A stretch of DNA of 8,164 nt, taken from contig CALGIB010000597.1 in the NCBI GenBank assembly GCA_937915955.1, positions 1-8,164 on the forward strand. Direction: 5' to 3'. This document shows positions 5,600 through 8,164 of this stretch, piece by piece. The notes beneath the pieces were generated by a model. It was not told where the DNA came from. It saw only the letters and a program-made list of their open reading frames with translations, and did not search any database. This stretch comes from an uncultured Pseudomonadota bacterium (GTDB lineage Bacteria; Myxococcota_A; UBA796; CAJQPC01). Position numbers and translations under genes: made by a program. The first letter of the stretch is position 1. The number at the start of each line of letters is the position of its first letter.

Positions 5600-5920
5600 G
5601 TGGTGGACAGGTACAAGATGGCAAGGGCCAAGGGGAAGCGGCACTATGAGGAGTTGCTGGAGCAAGATCAAGCTCTGCTCGCGGACTTCGGGATGGGCAT
5701 TCTCTCGGCGAGCAACGGGGTGCGCCTCGTGCGCGTGAAGTTGCTTCGGGAGGGCCGGGTCAACCCCTGGGATGTGATCGAGGTGAACTCTCGCCTATGG
5801 AGCTGGATCCATCCTCTTCTTGTCGAGCTGGCTGCTCTTAGATCTTCTTCCCGCGAGGCCGCCGAGCTGAACGGGGTGAACGGGGGCGCATCCCCAGATC
5901 GCCCCAGTCTTCGTCGCTGA
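5600..5920 (+). CDS. Small hypothetical protein, 106 aa
   Basis: The start is GTG 5600, with GGAGG (5590-5594) 5 bases upstream. GTG 5603 (8 bases) is equally possible, and GTG 5582 is less likely. The N-terminal half is a charged helix (VVDRYKMARAKGKRHYEELL). A mixed segment (GILSASNGVRLVRVKLLREG) and a tryptophan-containing region (NPWDVIEVNSRLWSWIHPLL) follow, then a polar tail. No membrane helix or known motif is visible, and the family is not recognised. It is a single-gene unit driven by the candidate promoter at 5515-5544. Its last 83 bases overlap the end of the convergent 412-aa gene, and the tail encoded there is low in features, as expected when one gene's end is forced by the other. 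Confidence 0.6.
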   Translation: MVDRYKMARAKGKRHYEELLEQDQALLADFGMGILSASNGVRLVRVKLLREGRVNPWDVIEVNSRLWSWIHPLLVELAALRSSSREAAELNGVNGGASPDRPSLRR

Positions 5921-7076
5921 TACGACCCAGCATGATCCGGAACTTAGCTTGGGGTTCCGTGACCATCGCCAGGCCCATCGCGCCGGGCCCGTAGAGGGCC
6001 TTGGCGATGTCCTTGGGGGCGTAGCCGTAGAAGTTGGGGACCTTCTTGTGGTCGCTGGGCTGCACGCCCCGCACCCGCCGGCTGTTCTGGACGTAGCTGG
6101 ACTGGGCCTTGTACATCGCCAGAGCCTTCGCGCGCCCCTCTTCGGCGCGAGGGACGGTAGAGACTGCCTTCTTCGCTCTCCCCATGAGGGTCACCAGAGC
6201 GGTGTACTCCTTCTCCAGCTTGCTCAGCACTTTCTGGCGTGCATCGGCTTCCCGCCGGTTGAGGCGGGCCAACTCGGGGTACCCGTCTTCTTCGTCCTCG
6301 TCTGCCTGAACCCTCAACTCTGCGATGCGCGCTGCGGCCTTGTCGAGCTGGTCCTTCTGGAGCAGCCTGATCTCTGCGAAGAGGAACCAGAAGGTCAGGA
6401 GGAACGTCATCTTCTCCCGCTCAGCGGACCTCTTGGCGTCTTCGCTTGAGTCGTAGGGCGGCCGGTTGAGGAACTGGGTGAGGTACTTCTGGGTGGAGTC
6501 TGAGTGGAGCCTCTCCTCCCACAGGTCGTGGGCAGTCTCGGGCTGCTGGATCTCAACGGACTGCCCGATGCCGGGGTGCTGCTCAGTACCGGGACGCCCG
6601 AACTCGTCCTCACCGGACGAGGCCGCCGGGACGCCCGAGCCGAAGGGGGAGTGCTTCAGCTTCTTGAAGTCCGAGAAGAGCCTCTTCGACGTGTACTCCA
6701 GTGTGTTCTTGGCGAGTTCCTGCCACTGCTCCCAGGTGCGGGAACTTTCTTTGGCCGCCGACAGGAGGTCAACCCAGAACTCGCTCTCGAAATCGGCCTT
6801 GGTGGCATGGACTCCAATCTGTCGGCCAGGGGCGGGGGCTGCCCGATAGATGGGCGAGGACTCCAGCAGCTCCTTCAGCCAGCCCTGTCGGATGTCGCTC
6901 CCTGCGATGAGGTCCGCGAAGGTGATCCGGCGGCTGCCATACCCCTTGCCGGAGTTGGATCGAGCTGTCTGCGACGCGATGACGCGAGCGATGTGCCGGA
7001 TCCGGGACAGGTTGTCGCGCGCCATGACGGCGCGATGCAGGAGGTCCTGAGCACGTCTCTTGGGGCGACCGGCCAT
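5838..7076 (-). CDS. 412-aa protein with AT-hook-like N-terminus and coiled coil, function unknown
   Basis: ATG 7076 has GGAG 6 bases upstream. The protein begins MAGRPKRRAQDLLHRAVMAR. The GRPKR core resembles an AT-hook, and such starts are common in small terminase subunits, but this protein is much longer than most of those. Residues ~40-130 are helical (ITFADLIAGSDIRQGWLKEL, then WVDLLSAAKESSRTWEQWQE). Residues ~150-180 are a polar, probably disordered linker. Residues ~210-305 form a long charged helical stretch with a hydrophobic start (MTFLLTFWFLFAEIRLLQKD), probably coiled coil. The end is basic (RPRSPRSARRPRGKKI). It may be a DNA-binding or packaging-related phage protein; this is inference. 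Its unit starts at the control element at 7105-7156, divergent from the gene at 7180. Confidence 0.82.
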   Translation of the reverse strand: MAGRPKRRAQDLLHRAVMARDNLSRIRHIARVIASQTARSNSGKGYGSRRITFADLIAGSDIRQGWLKELLESSPIYRAAPAPGRQIGVHATKADFESEFWVDLLSAAKESSRTWEQWQELAKNTLEYTSKRLFSDFKKLKHSPFGSGVPAASSGEDEFGRPGTEQHPGIGQSVEIQQPETAHDLWEERLHSDSTQKYLTQFLNRPPYDSSEDAKRSAEREKMTFLLTFWFLFAEIRLLQKDQLDKAAARIAELRVQADEDEEDGYPELARLNRREADARQKVLSKLEKEYTALVTLMGRAKKAVSTVPRAEEGRAKALAMYKAQSSYVQNSRRVRGVQPSDHKKVPNFYGYAPKDIAKALYGPGAMGLAMVTEPQAKFRIMLGRISDEDWGDLGMRPRSPRSARRPRGKKI

Positions 7077-7179
7077 CTTCTTCTCCGTGCCTCCAGGGTA
7101 GCGCGTAGCACTCGATGAGTCCGCAGGGAGGGGACCCTTCGGGTGCTACGAAGTAGGCTGGTTCTCTCAGGAGTTCCAC
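7077..7179. promoter_or_regulatory. Divergent control region between the 412-aa gene and the repeat gene
   Basis: These 103 non-coding bases hold the second copy of the inverted-arm element (7105-7156) and ribosome sites for both flanking genes. No clear -35/-10 pair of sigma70 type is visible on either strand. TAGGCT (7154-7159) and, on the minus strand, TACCCT are weak -10 candidates without matching -35 boxes. No transcription terminator is seen. Confidence 0.6.
7105..7156. repeat. 52-base divergent element, copy B (inverted GTAGCACTC arms)
   Basis: The left arm GTAGCACTC (7105-7113) and right arm GGGTGCTAC (7141-7149) face each other across 27 bases, and GAAGTAG follows. Arm identity, gap and overall length match copy A at 4283-4334. 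In RNA, 7104-7115 and 7139-7150 could pair over 12 positions (one G-U), with GTCC/GGAC able to pair inside. As DNA it is a divergent promoter or operator candidate: each arm lies about 30-40 bases before a gene start (7076 minus, 7180 plus). Confidence 0.72.
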
Positions 7180-8164
7180 ATGGCCATCTACCGTTCACGT
7201 GCAATGCCCCGGCGCAACCCACAGGCAGCGGCGAAGGCTCGGCTGAAGCACGAGATGAGTCGGGTGGTCCAGCACCCTCTCTACGACGCTCTCACCGGCG
7301 CACAGAAGAACCGCTTCCAGGAAGCCTACCTCCGAGCACGCCTCTCCGGTCAGGACGTGTCAGCTGCCGTCGGAACGGGGATGCGAGCCGCGACCAGCGC
7401 CCAGGCGAACCCCAACGCCTACCAGGTCTACTACGCCGAGCGGAAGGCCAAGGGCTGGTCTCCGGCCAAGATCAAGAAGGGCTGGAAGGCCAAGAAGGCG
7501 CGGGCGGTCGCGTCCGAGAAGAAGAAGAGGGACGCTGCACGGATCGAGAAGAACGTGGTCGATGTGGCTATGGGCGAGATCTACAGCCTCGCGAACCATC
7601 TCTTCCCCCGCCACCAGGACAGCCTGGGCCACTGGCATGACGGTGGTGACTTCATCCACGAGACGGCGATGTTCGACATCGACCACGACCGGAAGCAGAT
7701 CGCGGCCGACCTGTACCGCTCCCGCGACACCAAGACGAAGAAGGGCTGGTCCTCTGCCAACGTGGACAGCCCGGAGTTCATCAAGGGCCTGCGCAAGATC
7801 CAGACGAAGTACAAGCCGCACGGCTTGAAGATGACGGTGGCTGTCTCGAACCCCAGCAAGCGCCCGCAGTTCGTACCTTCTGTGGGCCAGGTGAAGAACT
7901 CCCAGGAGTTCAAGAACCTGTCGGAGTCTCAGAAGGAGACGTTCCATCTTGCCTACCGCGAAGCGCGGGACGAAGGCGCGCCAAGCTCTCTGGCGGCGGC
8001 AGAGGCCATGACGGAAGTCATGGAGCTGGAGGCGCTGCACGCCAAGCAGCGGAAGTCCCGCAAGAAGCGCCCGCAGTTCGTACCTTCTGTGGGCCAGGTG
8101 AAGAACTCTCCGCAGTACAAGAACCTGTCGGAGTCTCAGAAGGAGACGTTCCATCTTGCCTACC
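7180..8164 (+). CDS. Repeat-containing protein, ChaB-like helical units (partial, runs off the window)
   Basis: ATG 7180 has AGGAG (7169-7173) 6 bases upstream. The frame is open for 328 codons to the last base, so the gene continues outside. Three units share the pattern 'x-Y-x-x-L-[ST]-x-x-Q-K-x-x-F-x-x-A-Y-x-x-A-R': residues ~33-54 (PLYDALTGAQKNRFQEAYLR), ~242-263 (QEFKNLSESQKETFHLAYRE) and ~311 to the end (PQYKNLSESQKETFHLAY). The L-x-x-x-Q-x-x-F-x-x-A-[FY]-x-x-A core recalls ChaB domains, a tentative likeness. A lysine-rich stretch (~86-125) contains repeated KGW motifs. A non-repeated middle (~126-225) holds HRHQ- and DIDHD-type polar clusters (GHWHDGGDFIHETAMFDIDH). Function is unknown; a structural or DNA-associated phage protein is possible. 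Confidence 0.85.
   Translation, partial: MAIYRSRAMPRRNPQAAAKARLKHEMSRVVQHPLYDALTGAQKNRFQEAYLRARLSGQDVSAAVGTGMRAATSAQANPNAYQVYYAERKAKGWSPAKIKKGWKAKKARAVASEKKKRDAARIEKNVVDVAMGEIYSLANHLFPRHQDSLGHWHDGGDFIHETAMFDIDHDRKQIAADLYRSRDTKTKKGWSSANVDSPEFIKGLRKIQTKYKPHGLKMTVAVSNPSKRPQFVPSVGQVKNSQEFKNLSESQKETFHLAYREARDEGAPSSLAAAEAMTEVMELEALHAKQRKSRKKRPQFVPSVGQVKNSPQYKNLSESQKETFHLAY
7858..8164 (+). repeat. Near-identical direct repeat, 207-base period, inside the last gene
   Basis: Bases 7858-7957 and 8065-8164 match at 96 of 100 positions. The 4 differences all fall in codons 15-18 of the unit (SQEF versus SPQY). The offset of 207 bases equals 69 codons, so the frame is kept. The second copy is cut by the window end. 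Between the copies lies a helical spacer (EARDEGAPSSLAAAEAMTEV and on). Confidence 0.95.

Noticed and set aside
5949..6449. Plus-strand frame within the 412-aa gene region
   Set aside because: It lies antisense to the 412-aa gene, lacks a ribosome site, and its translation shows no domain logic.
7104..7159. Hammerhead ribozyme or tRNA in the hairpin region (GATGAGTCC...GGAC)
   Set aside because: The core CTGATGA is broken (CTCGATGA) and no GAAA follows the GGAC. A tRNA fold fails because no acceptor stem or T-arm pairs properly.
7360..8154. Long minus-strand frame opposite the repeat gene
   Set aside because: The plus-strand frame from 7180 has a strong ribosome site, sensible composition and protein-level repeats. 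The minus frame is a leucine/arginine-rich shadow without a ribosome site.
7858..8164. CRISPR array or tandem satellite
   Set aside because: There are only two near-identical units at 207-base spacing, within an open frame and multiples of three apart. This is a protein repeat, not an array.

Overview
The window reads as part of a tailed-phage (or prophage) genome. It is GC-rich, roughly 60% by eye, and genes are tightly packed with start/stop overlaps. Cues for a phage are a two-domain endolysin (peptidoglycan-binding repeat plus CHAP peptidase), small membrane proteins beside it, a Rad50/gp46-like recombination ATPase, a small Xre-type DNA-binding protein and many short proteins of no recognised family. 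The endolysin type and strong AGGAGG-like ribosome sites suggest a Gram-positive, perhaps actinobacterial, host; this is inference. Coding density is near complete, and no tRNA, rRNA, CRISPR array or insertion sequence was seen.

Layout. (1) 1-3014, plus strand: one operon-like run with the tail of an upstream gene, a 104-aa unknown, a SLOG-like Rossmannoid protein, a 73-aa HTH protein, a 526-aa zinc-hook ATPase and a 130-aa beta-rich protein. (2) 3016-4235, minus strand: a glycine-zipper protein followed by the endolysin. (3) 4236-4344: a divergent control region. (4) 4345-5012, plus strand: a tail-anchored coiled-coil protein (holin-like candidate) and a 72-aa unknown. (5) 5013-5495, minus strand: a 160-aa protein with a DUF2786-like start, preceded by a possible 9-codon leader. 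(6) 5496-5599: a divergent control region with a promoter and a dyad. (7) 5600-5920, plus strand: a 106-aa unknown whose end overlaps the minus-strand 412-aa gene (5838-7076). (8) 7077-7179: a third divergent control region. (9) 7180 to the window end, plus strand: a long reading frame without a stop inside the window, carrying three copies of a helical repeat, two of them nearly identical in DNA.

How it fits together. The lysis functions appear split over two divergent units that share one control region. The most interesting signal is that the two divergent regions at 4283-4334 and 7105-7156 hold elements of the same length. In both, inverted arms related to GAGTGCTAC are separated by exactly 27 bases, and an AGTAG follows the right arm. 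This looks like a phage-specific divergent promoter or operator module. The third divergent region uses a different dyad around an extended -10 promoter. Convergent genes abut or overlap, leaving no room for ordinary terminators.
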